Shown: piece after piece, positions 20,025 to 28,265 of the stretch
How the letters are laid out: each line of letters opens with the position of its first letter
How positions within the stretch are numbered: the first letter of the stretch is position 1
DNA from: an uncultured Ruminococcus sp.
GTDB taxonomy: Bacteria; Bacillota; Clostridia; Oscillospirales; Acutalibacteraceae
Direction of reading: 5' to 3'
NCBI GenBank assembly: GCA_902778175.1
Contig: CACYWT010000002.1
Coordinates: 1-62,758, forward strand
Length of the DNA: 62,758 nucleotides
Program-made: the position numbers and the translations under genes
Notes under the pieces: generated by a model
What the model was told of the DNA's origin: nothing
Database searches by the model: none
The model's input: only the letters and a program-made list of their open reading frames with translations

Positions 20025-21092
20025 TTATACCCTTTCAGTATACCCAAGATAAACCCAGCCGTTCCTCTTGTTGGCATAAGCCTTAAGAAGTCCCCAGCCG
20101 TCTTTCTCGTCCACAATGGTATAAACTCCGGGCTTGATAAAGCCATAGGACTCATAAGACGTGGACGGTCCTTTTCTGTAATTGAGATCAGTGATCCTGA
20201 TCTTTACGAGATAAGGAAACTTTGACGGTGTAGAGGGTGTGGCAGATCCGGAGGTATAAACGCTCTTGCCGTTACCATCGAACACAATGTATCCGGGGTT
20301 CTTGTCGGCACACTTCTTTGCATTATCGAGAACCTTGAAAGCGCCCTTCTGCGACTTCGCATCTGCCCAGCTCTTGCGAACACGGTAAAGTGTGGTTGTT
20401 CCATCGCCAGAACCAGAACCACCCGAACTACCGTCAGATGAACTGCCACCACTCTTAAGCAGTGCCGCGACATCCTTTCTCACTGTATCCATGGTGATGC
20501 CGTACTTTCTGCTCCAGTGCTGGATATCTCCGTGGTTGCTGCCAAGCCCGTAACTGCAGCTGCCTGTGTGGTCGATGATGGTCGAAACCTTCACCCCGTC
20601 ACAGACTGTCGTTCCCATCGGGTCGATATTATACATCTTGCAGAGATATGCCGTCATCTCCAGCGCCTCTTTGTAACAGGCGTCGAAGTAGGTCTTGTCA
20701 TTAAGACCATCCTCGCAGATTTCAAACTGGATGTGGGTGTTGTTGCATGACCCCCTGTTTCCCGCTCCGCAGCCCCACGGACGGAAATCAAAGGGCATGG
20801 TCTGTACTGCTGCCACAGTTCCGTCGGCGAGCTTTCCGATCCAGAAGTTAAGCCCCGCCTCATGGTAGATATGGTTCCAGTCGTTTTTATAAGCATTGGT
20901 TCCAAGCTTTCTAAGAAGCTCCGCTTTATTTGCCGCATTATCATCCGGCTGTACATATCTTTTAAGCCACGGATTATTTGCTCCCGTGGAATGCCACAGT
21001 ACTCCCTTCGGCGTGAACTTCCTTGTTCCCTTGTAGCAGGTGCTCTGCGTCATCATGCAGACCAGAGGCTTGTTCTTATCGTTATACTTCAT
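20025..21092 (-). CDS. Phage endolysin: N-acetylmuramoyl-L-alanine amidase with SH3 domain
   Basis: 355 residues. The N-terminal amidase-2/PGRP domain has zinc-ligand candidates His34 (LWHSTG) and His187 with the following SNHGDIQHW segment. It cuts the amide between muramic acid and L-alanine. A Ser/Gly linker (about residues 216-235) follows. Next is a SPOR-like or cell-wall-targeting segment with the LYRVRKSW start, then a C-terminal SH3-type binding domain (NYRKGPSTSY ... GWVYLGY). The start at 21092 is favoured because GAGGAGG is 8 nt away; upstream ATG codons touch the ribosome site. It overlaps the holin gene by 11 bp, the usual lysis pair. Confidence 0.9.
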   Translation of the reverse strand: MKYNDKNKPLVCMMTQSTCYKGTRKFTPKGVLWHSTGANNPWLKRYVQPDDNAANKAELLRKLGTNAYKNDWNHIYHEAGLNFWIGKLADGTVAAVQTMPFDFRPWGCGAGNRGSCNNTHIQFEICEDGLNDKTYFDACYKEALEMTAYLCKMYNIDPMGTTVCDGVKVSTIIDHTGSCSYGLGSNHGDIQHWSRKYGITMDTVRKDVAALLKSGGSSSDGSSGGSGSGDGTTTLYRVRKSWADAKSQKGAFKVLDNAKKCADKNPGYIVFDGNGKSVYTSGSATPSTPSKFPYLVKIRITDLNYRKGPSTSYESYGFIKPGVYTIVDEKDGWGLLKAYANKRNGWVYLGYTERV

Positions 21093-21381
21093 CGTCGTCA
21101 TCCTCCTCATTCTTTTTAGTCAGCTGTTTTACGGTCTGGTTCAGTCCTGTGGCGGATAGTCCGCTTGATGCACCGATGATGATTGCAACAAGAAGATTTC
21201 CTGTATCGATTACTCCGGGAATGAAATAAAAGCTCACCACACCGCATATTGCACCGAGAACTGCGGAGATAAGCGGAACGAACCGCTTGAATTTCTCATC
21301 ACCGCCGCAGGCTGTTTTGACGATGTCGATGATGGTGTAAACTACTGCCGCGATGGCAGGAATAACTGTGATGCTGTTCAT
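21082..21381 (-). CDS. Phage holin (99 aa)
   Basis: Small membrane protein with two to three hydrophobic segments (about residues 5-22, 34-52 and 58-78) and a highly charged C-terminus ending in KKNEEDDDDEV, the usual form of Gram-positive phage holins. It directly precedes and overlaps the endolysin gene, which supports pore formation for endolysin release. A good AGGAGG site precedes the ATG. Confidence 0.85.
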   Translation of the reverse strand: MNSITVIPAIAAVVYTIIDIVKTACGGDEKFKRFVPLISAVLGAICGVVSFYFIPGVIDTGNLLVAIIIGASSGLSATGLNQTVKQLTKKNEEDDDDEV

Positions 21382-21395
21382 GATGCAATCCTCCT

Positions 21396-21665
21396 TTACT
21401 TGTGCGCCTGCTCATTCATATGAGCTTCAATTGCGGATATGGCTTCGGTTACGGGACCGTCACAGCCCTGTTCCTTGAGACCTTTAAGGCAGGCGAGCAC
21501 ACCCTTGGTAAGGATGCCCTGCTCCTCCTTGATCGTCTTTATATCCTTATCCTGCTTTTCCTGTTTGAGATACCAGCGGTAGACCGCAAAAAAAGCACCG
21601 AAGATCACAACAAGGGATGTGATTATCGATGCCACCGCCGCTATGGTTTCAACCGTGAACGACAT
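21396..21665 (-). CDS. Small membrane-anchored phage protein, holin-associated (89 aa)
   Basis: One N-terminal transmembrane segment (about residues 5-28) is followed by a charged helical region (KQEKQDKDIKTIKEEQ). This resembles the XhlA/BhlA-like small proteins beside holins. It lies 14 bp upstream of the holin gene and downstream of the tail genes. A role as second holin component or lysis timer is inferred from topology and place. Confidence 0.65.
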   Translation of the reverse strand: MSFTVETIAAVASIITSLVVIFGAFFAVYRWYLKQEKQDKDIKTIKEEQGILTKGVLACLKGLKEQGCDGPVTEAISAIEAHMNEQAHK

Positions 21666-21819
21666 TGGTTTCCTCCTTTCCGGGAGATGCGTTTTCCCCT
21701 GAAAATAAAAACTGCTGCAGAAGTTCCGTTACGTTTACTTCGCAGCTTGCCGACATTTCCATAAACTTTGCATCCGGGCTGAATTTCCCGCTTGCTTTCA
21801 ACTCTTCAATATCAGTCAT
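21649..21819 (-). CDS. Small phage protein of unknown function (56 aa)
   Basis: Short frame beginning MTDIEELKAS with a run of AAAGGGG about 10 nt upstream. It ends 17 bp inside the next gene and contains that gene's AAAGGAGG ribosome site. It fills the only gap in this tightly packed late operon. The sequence is acidic and helical with no recognised motif. Confidence 0.55.
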   Translation of the reverse strand: MTDIEELKASGKFSPDAKFMEMSASCEVNVTELLQQFLFSGENASPGKEETNVVHG

Positions 21820-21839
21820 AATCATCATACCCCTTTCAA

Positions 21840-22253
21840 TTATGTGAGTGTAAGGCTGAAGTTTCCCACACGGAACAGCGGTACATAGTTAGCCGAGATC
21901 GTGATGGGATTGGTGAGCGCGCCATAAAGAACGAGCTGTCCTCCTGTAGCCGCATTATAAAGACCGAAATAGGTCACCGTCCCCCATGAAGCCGTTGCCT
22001 CCGGGAAGAAGATAATGCTGGTGTTCTGTGTCTGTCCGTTGGCAGGTGCGCTCATGACCTGCGTTGCCGCAGAGCCGGACTGACCGATAAGCGACCTCGC
22101 ATATCCCGACGCACTTGCAGGCTCGGTAAAGTTCGAGCCGTCTGCATTGGGCGTTGTAGTGGACAGTGCGATGTAGCAGTTGGAAAGCGGCCCCGAGCCT
22201 TTCCCGATCAGTCCGTTTAAGATGTTGTTTGAACCGTAAGTTGTGAAAGCCAT
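21840..22253 (-). CDS. Phage tail-associated protein (137 aa)
   Basis: Beta-rich protein with a pattern I associate with a common phage tail family: an IALSTTTPN segment, a YARS segment, then FFPEATASWGTVTYFGLYN and a closing LVLYGALTNP strand. The family occurs next to tail-fibre and lysis genes. Precise role (tail-tip or fibre adaptor) is not established. A GGAGG site precedes the ATG. Confidence 0.65.
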   Translation of the reverse strand: MAFTTYGSNNILNGLIGKGSGPLSNCYIALSTTTPNADGSNFTEPASASGYARSLIGQSGSAATQVMSAPANGQTQNTSIIFFPEATASWGTVTYFGLYNAATGGQLVLYGALTNPITISANYVPLFRVGNFSLTLT

Positions 22254-22282
22254 AGTATTTTACCTCCATGATAAATATTGTT

Positions 22283-24538
22283 TTAATACTCCACTTTAGT
22301 CAGAGTATTGGTTTCCGAGTTCCAGTAAAGCCTACATTCATCAGGCAGAGAGCTAAGGTAGATATAAAAGCCTCCGGGGGCATCCTCTTTCGTGTCATAG
22401 TAACCGCTTGCATATATCCTCTGAAGTCTGCCTGTTGAAGAGAAATATCTCCATACGCCCGGAGCACTTGTAAGCATTACTGGGCACTGCTCATAATCAA
22501 AAGGCTTAACATATATGAGAAAGCCGTCATCCACAGTAATGAACTCTATCAGCGGTGTGAAACGGTAGTTGTAATCATTGTTTGCATACATCGAGGAGCT
22601 GTTGAAAAGATACGCCCTGCCGGTAGCATGATTTAAGATCACCGCTCCGCTTGTGCTTGACGAGCCGCAGACGATAAGCACGTTGTTGCTGTCTATATCA
22701 GTAAAAGATACTCTCCTCATTGCCGTTGTTTTCACATAAGAACTCATCGGCGCAGTATCGGTATTATTCCACTGATACATCGGTATCGCCTCATGGGAAG
22801 TATCGTCAAAGATAATGCCGCTGCTGTCATACGAGGAAAGGATGCGGTATCTGCCGTATTTTTTGTTGTAATCGTATGAGGGCTTCCACGCTCCGTTAGG
22901 ACCGTACCAGCCGCTTAAATACTCTCCTATCTGGTAGGCGGTAACGCCAAGGTCGGTGACTGCTCCTGTTTCTCCGTCAATAAAAGCCATCTTTGTGGAG
23001 TAGTTCCATGAGCCTATCACCCAGCCGTCATTGACCACAGAGATACACCGCATGGCTCTGGAGCTTGAATCAAGACCCGAGTTATATGTGAGCGTTCCGT
23101 TCCTGTAATAATGCCATCCGTAGACGTTGGAGCTGAAGGAACCCATAAGCACGGCATCATGCCATTTGACCATATACCACTCACAGCCCTGGGCGGTAAG
23201 CTGTGTAAGGGATTTATCCGACTCCTTGAAATACCAGATACCGCTGTTATTTGCCGTACAGGAAACGAGCGCTCCGCCGGACACATCAATCATATATCTC
23301 CATGCGCCGTAAGAACTGCTGATCGTTGTCAGCGTTCCCGTTGATATTTCATAGTATTTAAGTCCCAGTGATGTAGAGTTTCCTCCGAGCAGTATGCCGT
23401 CCTCCATTATCAGACAGTTATCGTATACGCCCGATGTGGCCGGATGATACCAGGTCTTTTCGTTCTTATCGTAAACAAGACAGCCGAAGGACGAATAACT
23501 GCCTATGAGGCTGTCCTCGCTTTCCACCCAGTTGTAGATATATCCTGTCTGTAAAATACGGGTCACGGTTTTGGAAGTATAGTCATAGAACCACACTCCC
23601 CATGCGGTGCTGTTCGAGGAAGAAAAAACTACTCCGTGACCGATGATTTCTCTTGTCCATGTGGAATAGGCACTTCGCTGCGATAAGGACTCGGCAAAAT
23701 AGTTATATCCTTCCGTGATGATCCTTGTGATCTGTTTAGTTGCCTTGTCATATTTCAGCACACCGTACTGATTGCTGTTGCTGTAGGCGCTGAAAAGATA
23801 GGCATCCTCTGTTTCCAGAACATAGCTTGATGACTGTTCTATACCTTTGCCGTTTCTGTATAAGCCAAGCCAGTAGCAGCCGCTGTCATAGATCTGGGTA
23901 AGCTCAAAGGTATCCGGGTCAAGGCTGTATATTCCTTTCGGTGAAGAGGAATTGGAGTTTGTCGCAGACATTAAAAGCTCGTCCTCTGTTTCAAAGCAGA
24001 ACATGGACATTGCCGTGCCCGATAACAGCACCGTGAAGGATTTGTCATCCGGGTCGTACAGCCACCAGTTGCGGTAGCAGGCGATCACATATTTGCCGTT
24101 GTATTTTCTGACATTGTAGATCTGGCTTGCATTTGAGGATATCTGGATAAGCTCTTTTTCCTCATCGTCCCAGAAGTACAGCGGCTTATTGTTTGAATTA
24201 ATACCGAGTATCGCTCCATGCGGTACCGAGTACATCTGGGTCAGCACCTCATCGTGTATCCTCCACGCATCATTTCTTGACTGAAACCACGTTCCGAAAT
24301 CCGGTGCGGTATATGCGAAGATCCTGCCGTCGGGGACGTTAAGAGTATACCTTGAGTACATATTTGTCCTCGCATCTCCGACAGCGGCATTCTGGACGAG
24401 CTTCCATTTATCCGTTGCCTGCGGATGACCGTAGGTGTAAAGGGCTGTTCCTCCGCCCACAGTCCGCAGGGTCACGGTATCGATATCGTCATACTCGATA
24501 TCCTCTCCTATTTCATTTTTCAGTAGAATATCAGGCAT
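22283..24538 (-). CDS. Tail fibre / receptor-binding protein with beta-propeller-like repeats (751 aa)
   Basis: After an N-terminal segment probably used for baseplate attachment (residues 1-60), the protein consists of a long series of roughly 45-50-residue units. Each contains patterns such as GxWYYD...TxTLTxI or WYFKESDKSLTQL, rich in Trp, Tyr, Ser and Gly. This is typical of a beta-propeller or beta-sandwich recognition surface. Its place between a baseplate gene and the lysis cassette fits a host-receptor binding protein. No enzymatic motif is seen. Stop and next start meet at 24538. Confidence 0.65.
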   Translation of the reverse strand: MPDILLKNEIGEDIEYDDIDTVTLRTVGGGTALYTYGHPQATDKWKLVQNAAVGDARTNMYSRYTLNVPDGRIFAYTAPDFGTWFQSRNDAWRIHDEVLTQMYSVPHGAILGINSNNKPLYFWDDEEKELIQISSNASQIYNVRKYNGKYVIACYRNWWLYDPDDKSFTVLLSGTAMSMFCFETEDELLMSATNSNSSSPKGIYSLDPDTFELTQIYDSGCYWLGLYRNGKGIEQSSSYVLETEDAYLFSAYSNSNQYGVLKYDKATKQITRIITEGYNYFAESLSQRSAYSTWTREIIGHGVVFSSSNSTAWGVWFYDYTSKTVTRILQTGYIYNWVESEDSLIGSYSSFGCLVYDKNEKTWYHPATSGVYDNCLIMEDGILLGGNSTSLGLKYYEISTGTLTTISSSYGAWRYMIDVSGGALVSCTANNSGIWYFKESDKSLTQLTAQGCEWYMVKWHDAVLMGSFSSNVYGWHYYRNGTLTYNSGLDSSSRAMRCISVVNDGWVIGSWNYSTKMAFIDGETGAVTDLGVTAYQIGEYLSGWYGPNGAWKPSYDYNKKYGRYRILSSYDSSGIIFDDTSHEAIPMYQWNNTDTAPMSSYVKTTAMRRVSFTDIDSNNVLIVCGSSSTSGAVILNHATGRAYLFNSSSMYANNDYNYRFTPLIEFITVDDGFLIYVKPFDYEQCPVMLTSAPGVWRYFSSTGRLQRIYASGYYDTKEDAPGGFYIYLSSLPDECRLYWNSETNTLTKVEY

Positions 24539-26808
24539 TAAAGCACCTCCAATTTGTACTGTCCCGCAGGTCTTGTATAAAGAGCCTGTGGAATATATAG
24601 ATCGTTATCTGTTTTGACCGGGTATTCCCAGTCGGTACGGCGAACTGTATTTATCTGACCTGTGATGCCCACACGACAGTCGACCTCTCTTTCCATTCCT
24701 GCACGGATTACAAAGGAAAGACCTGCCGAAACGGTGTTTGTTATCTCCGCATGGTGAACCGCCTCGTAAGGATCAAGGTATAAATGATTTCTGCACTGCT
24801 CCGTAAGCCATACCTGGAAGATGGCGGCATCGGTATCCACGATAACAGGATACTGCCAGCGTGCGCCCTTGTTTTCGATGTCGGCATTGAGAACGAGAAC
24901 ACCTGCATTGGTGGCATTCATATCAGCATACATCACATAGCCGAGGTCGCCGTTATCTTCAACCGAAATACTATCTGATGCGGACAGGGCTGTGATTTCT
25001 GGTGTGATTGCAAGCTCCGCTTCTGCGTTATGAGAAGAATTATTATTTACGCTCACAGGGGCAAGACCATATTTATCAAGGTTTGCAGTTATCTGCGGTT
25101 CTGGAATATAGTCACCTGCTTCAACTGAGCCGGAACGAGCAGCGAAAAGCTCGCCGATTATATTATGACCGTTCCTGCCGTGAGCAGAAAATCTCACAGG
25201 TCTGCTGTCACGGGTGATCGTTCCCGATATATCAAGCACATTCTGGCTCAGCACCTCTGCTGATGCCGCGGCAGGCACATTTGCTTTTGCAGATGCAGAT
25301 ACTTTTATTCTCTCCCGGTACTGTGCCCTTGCCGCCTGCGGCGCATGTACTTCAGCAGTGTTTTCAAGCAGAACCGGTATATCCCAATCAAGCGCCGCAC
25401 TGTCACCGCCCGAAAGCGTAACTGGCATATCAAGCAGTATATCGATATGCTTTTTCATCGCACCCGTTATCATGATTTCAGCGTCAGCACCGATAAGAAC
25501 TGCGGAGGATAAAAGGGCTTCAAGCATCGTGGAAACGTGCTCTCTTTCAAGAACCGCTCTGCTTCCAAGCGGGCTCATCAGCATATCCACCTTCATGCTT
25601 TCCATAAGCGTTACAAGATTGACCTGTGCGCTGTGCTGCACCGTAGATACATCGTGGTGAAGTGTTATGCCAAAAGCACTGCCGGGAGTTAATACTGCAT
25701 TGCCATGCAGATATCCGATGTTATTTGAGAATAAAAGAGGTGATGACGGCAGGCGGATAAAACGTGCATCGCCGGATACTGTACCCGTTATATGGCTTTC
25801 TGCCGCCTGTTTTCTTTCCTGCACCAGAGTGCTGTCCGGCTCCATGATAATTCTCACATGATGCCAGCCGATACTTGTGGTTTTAAGCACCACGCTTTTG
25901 CCTGAAATGTATGTTTGAGCCGCATTTATAGCATTTAATGCTGTACTGCCAAATCGATGAAGCCTTGCATACTCGTTTATCTCCTGTGCTCCCCTTGCCG
26001 TGAAAACTCCCACAGGCAATGCCCTCAAATGAGCGGTCGCAATTTCTCCCGCACTTATCGACTGGGACAGAGCGACCGAGAGCGTTCCTGCAAGAGTGCA
26101 TCTTGCTATAAGGCTCTGGCGCAGACTTCCTTCGAGCTTTGATGCGATACTTTCCAGTTCGAGTATCGCACGAAACAAAGCAGTCGGTATACGATAATGA
26201 AGCGTCAGTGTCGGCAGATTTTCAGAGGTCAGTGTCGGCGTGGCACGTAGCCGCATTCTCTGCCGTAACGCATCAAAAGGCTCGGAATGAAGCTTTGTTA
26301 TTTCGGTTTCGGGCAATAAAATAACAGGTACACTCTCGTCCATTTCGACAGTGTCCTGCGTTCCGTTTATGATACCTATGACAGTATTAAGCCTCGCCAC
26401 AAGCTCTAAGATATACACGCCGAAGACGGTATCGGCACCGCTTTCTCCGTACTGCCCGATGCCTCTTACATCGGTTCTTCCGATATATCCTTCATATTCC
26501 TCATCATAATTCCAGCGCCATGAGGGGTAGTTTGTATTCAGCCTTGCCGAGTTAAACCTCGCTGCGGTCAGTTCGGTATAGCTTCCTGCCGCCCTGGTAT
26601 CGGCAAATGTTGCAAAGTCAGTTTTCCACGATCTGCCGAGAGCAGTGTTCACTGTATTTATCTTTGCAATAAGATCGTTCCAGACCTTGTAGGAAAAGTT
26701 GCTGGTGTTCCACTTTCCCACCAGTGCATTGTATGCTCTGGCTGTTTCTATAGCAGTTGCTGTGCCGTTTGAGGCTGTCCAGTTCCATGGGGTTATTGCC
26801 AAAGACAT
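24538..26808 (-). CDS. Phage tail/baseplate structural protein (756 aa)
   Basis: Large protein with no enzymatic motif. It has an N-terminal helical part beginning ITPWNWTASNG and containing the IGRTDVRGIGQYGESG segment. A long Ala/Ser/Ile-rich region follows, made of loosely repeated beta units around HAEI, SGTITRDS and AVLERE motifs. It lies between the baseplate hub and the receptor-binding protein and probably links the two. Start is uncertain: GTG 26811, ATG 26808 or TTG 26802 all lie just after GGGGG; I use the ATG. Confidence 0.6.
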   Translation of the reverse strand: MSLAITPWNWTASNGTATAIETARAYNALVGKWNTSNFSYKVWNDLIAKINTVNTALGRSWKTDFATFADTRAAGSYTELTAARFNSARLNTNYPSWRWNYDEEYEGYIGRTDVRGIGQYGESGADTVFGVYILELVARLNTVIGIINGTQDTVEMDESVPVILLPETEITKLHSEPFDALRQRMRLRATPTLTSENLPTLTLHYRIPTALFRAILELESIASKLEGSLRQSLIARCTLAGTLSVALSQSISAGEIATAHLRALPVGVFTARGAQEINEYARLHRFGSTALNAINAAQTYISGKSVVLKTTSIGWHHVRIIMEPDSTLVQERKQAAESHITGTVSGDARFIRLPSSPLLFSNNIGYLHGNAVLTPGSAFGITLHHDVSTVQHSAQVNLVTLMESMKVDMLMSPLGSRAVLEREHVSTMLEALLSSAVLIGADAEIMITGAMKKHIDILLDMPVTLSGGDSAALDWDIPVLLENTAEVHAPQAARAQYRERIKVSASAKANVPAAASAEVLSQNVLDISGTITRDSRPVRFSAHGRNGHNIIGELFAARSGSVEAGDYIPEPQITANLDKYGLAPVSVNNNSSHNAEAELAITPEITALSASDSISVEDNGDLGYVMYADMNATNAGVLVLNADIENKGARWQYPVIVDTDAAIFQVWLTEQCRNHLYLDPYEAVHHAEITNTVSAGLSFVIRAGMEREVDCRVGITGQINTVRRTDWEYPVKTDNDLYIPQALYTRPAGQYKLEVL

Positions 26809-26815
26809 CACCCCC

Positions 26816-28264
26816 TTATCCGAACTTCGCTATGGCTGCACCCGTATAGATATTTTTCATCACTGTGTTGTGTACGACATAGGCGGTATTATCCGCAAAC
26901 TTAAAGAACATACCGTTATATCCGGCTTTCGCCTTGAACTCTCCGCTTGCATCCGCAGGGTCGGAATTTCCGATCCACAGACCATCGGAGAACTTCTTTA
27001 TAAGACCGTAGTCGGTGTTCTGTCCCGAGCCGGAGCCGAGCTGCACAAACGGGAAATCCTCTCCGTTGGAGGTGTATCCGAATCGCAGCTTGACATCCGT
27101 CTGTGCGTTATATACCACAAAGCCGTCAGCGGTCATCTGCGAAAAGCCCTCCATATCGGAAGGACTGCCGGCATAGTACTTGCCGCCGTAAATGGTGGCG
27201 TCTCCCGCTAAGTAAGCATTGCCGTTCTGATCCACACGGAAGTTGTTACAGATATTTATCTCGCCGCCGTTTATATTGACATTTCCGATGAACTTGTAGT
27301 CCCCGGATACAGGGTCAAAGAAAATCTTATCCTGCAAGCGACCTTGACTGTCCGCCGCCTGCATGGAGAACTCGTCGGCGTTCATTTTCACTCTTGCGGA
27401 TTCATCGGCTCTCGTTATGGAAAGTCCGTCCTCACCGGATATCTTCACCCCGTAGTAATTCTTCCCCTTAGCCACCATGCTTGTCTCTATTCTTGCGAAC
27501 TGTGACTCGATAGTCGGTGTATAATTATCGACCTCCAGTGATATATCCTTGGAGGTAAACGGCTGCCTGGTGATACCTATCACTCTGACATTTTCATTTA
27601 TGCCGAGCTTGTCAAATGCGAAATGCACCTCGTCACCAAGGGTTAGATTATCCGGCTTTCTTATAGTACAGGAATAGCTTCTGTTTCCGTCTGCCTTATC
27701 AGTTGTTTTTGATATAGATACCACGTTTCTGTCCACCAGTTCTTTTACTGTTGTACTTCCACGGTGCTGATACAGATGCACATAATAATCCCTGAAATCC
27801 ACATCAAGCCCCATGCTTGCGGCAAAAGAAAGCACTGCGGCACGGCGGGTAGTTTCGCTTGTAACAGAGAAGGTTGCAGGCTCATTTGACTCGATATCAC
27901 CCACATGGAACTCCGTGCCTGCAAGCAGTACCGTCATTATCTGACGGGGATTTCCTGTGGCGGTCACCTCATTTATGATGTTGGAAGAATTCGACAGCCT
28001 GTAGGAAACGTGCTCACAGTCGAGTGTTATCTTATACAGCCCTCCTGTGAGAGCCTTTTTTACTTTGACCACATCGTAGTAGTCCTCCTCAAATTCTGCG
28101 ATATATGCGTCGGTGTCATTGATGCGCTCCATGGAAGAATCGATGACTGTTTCAAATGACAGTGTTTTCTCCGTAGTGAGCTTTTCAGTCACCGAGCATG
28201 AAAGCACCGAGTTGAGCGTGGCTATCCTTGCGGTATCTGTTTTTCTCCGGATAATAATGCTCAT
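26816..28264 (-). CDS. Tail-associated baseplate hub protein, Tal / ReqiPepy6 Gp37-like (482 aa)
   Basis: N-terminal half has the pattern of phage endopeptidase-tail (Tal) proteins: early LNSVLSCSVTEKL, the YDVVKVKKA and ITLDCEHVSYRL segments, then GLDVDFRDYYVHLY. The C-terminal half has beta-helical repeats around GDYKFIGNVNINGGEI and FRVDQNGNAYLAGDATIYGG. Such proteins form the central hub below the tape measure and may carry murein-cleaving parts. No catalytic motif is identified here. GGGGGTGA precedes the ATG; the start lies 1 bp past the tape-measure stop. Confidence 0.75.
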   Translation of the reverse strand: MSIIIRRKTDTARIATLNSVLSCSVTEKLTTEKTLSFETVIDSSMERINDTDAYIAEFEEDYYDVVKVKKALTGGLYKITLDCEHVSYRLSNSSNIINEVTATGNPRQIMTVLLAGTEFHVGDIESNEPATFSVTSETTRRAAVLSFAASMGLDVDFRDYYVHLYQHRGSTTVKELVDRNVVSISKTTDKADGNRSYSCTIRKPDNLTLGDEVHFAFDKLGINENVRVIGITRQPFTSKDISLEVDNYTPTIESQFARIETSMVAKGKNYYGVKISGEDGLSITRADESARVKMNADEFSMQAADSQGRLQDKIFFDPVSGDYKFIGNVNINGGEINICNNFRVDQNGNAYLAGDATIYGGKYYAGSPSDMEGFSQMTADGFVVYNAQTDVKLRFGYTSNGEDFPFVQLGSGSGQNTDYGLIKKFSDGLWIGNSDPADASGEFKAKAGYNGMFFKFADNTAYVVHNTVMKNIYTGAAIAKFG

Positions 28265-28265
28265 A

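Noticed and set aside
19913-20155. N-terminal extension of the NlpC-like gene
   Set aside because: It overlaps the endolysin gene and its terminator, while GGGAGG sits correctly before the ATG at 19912.
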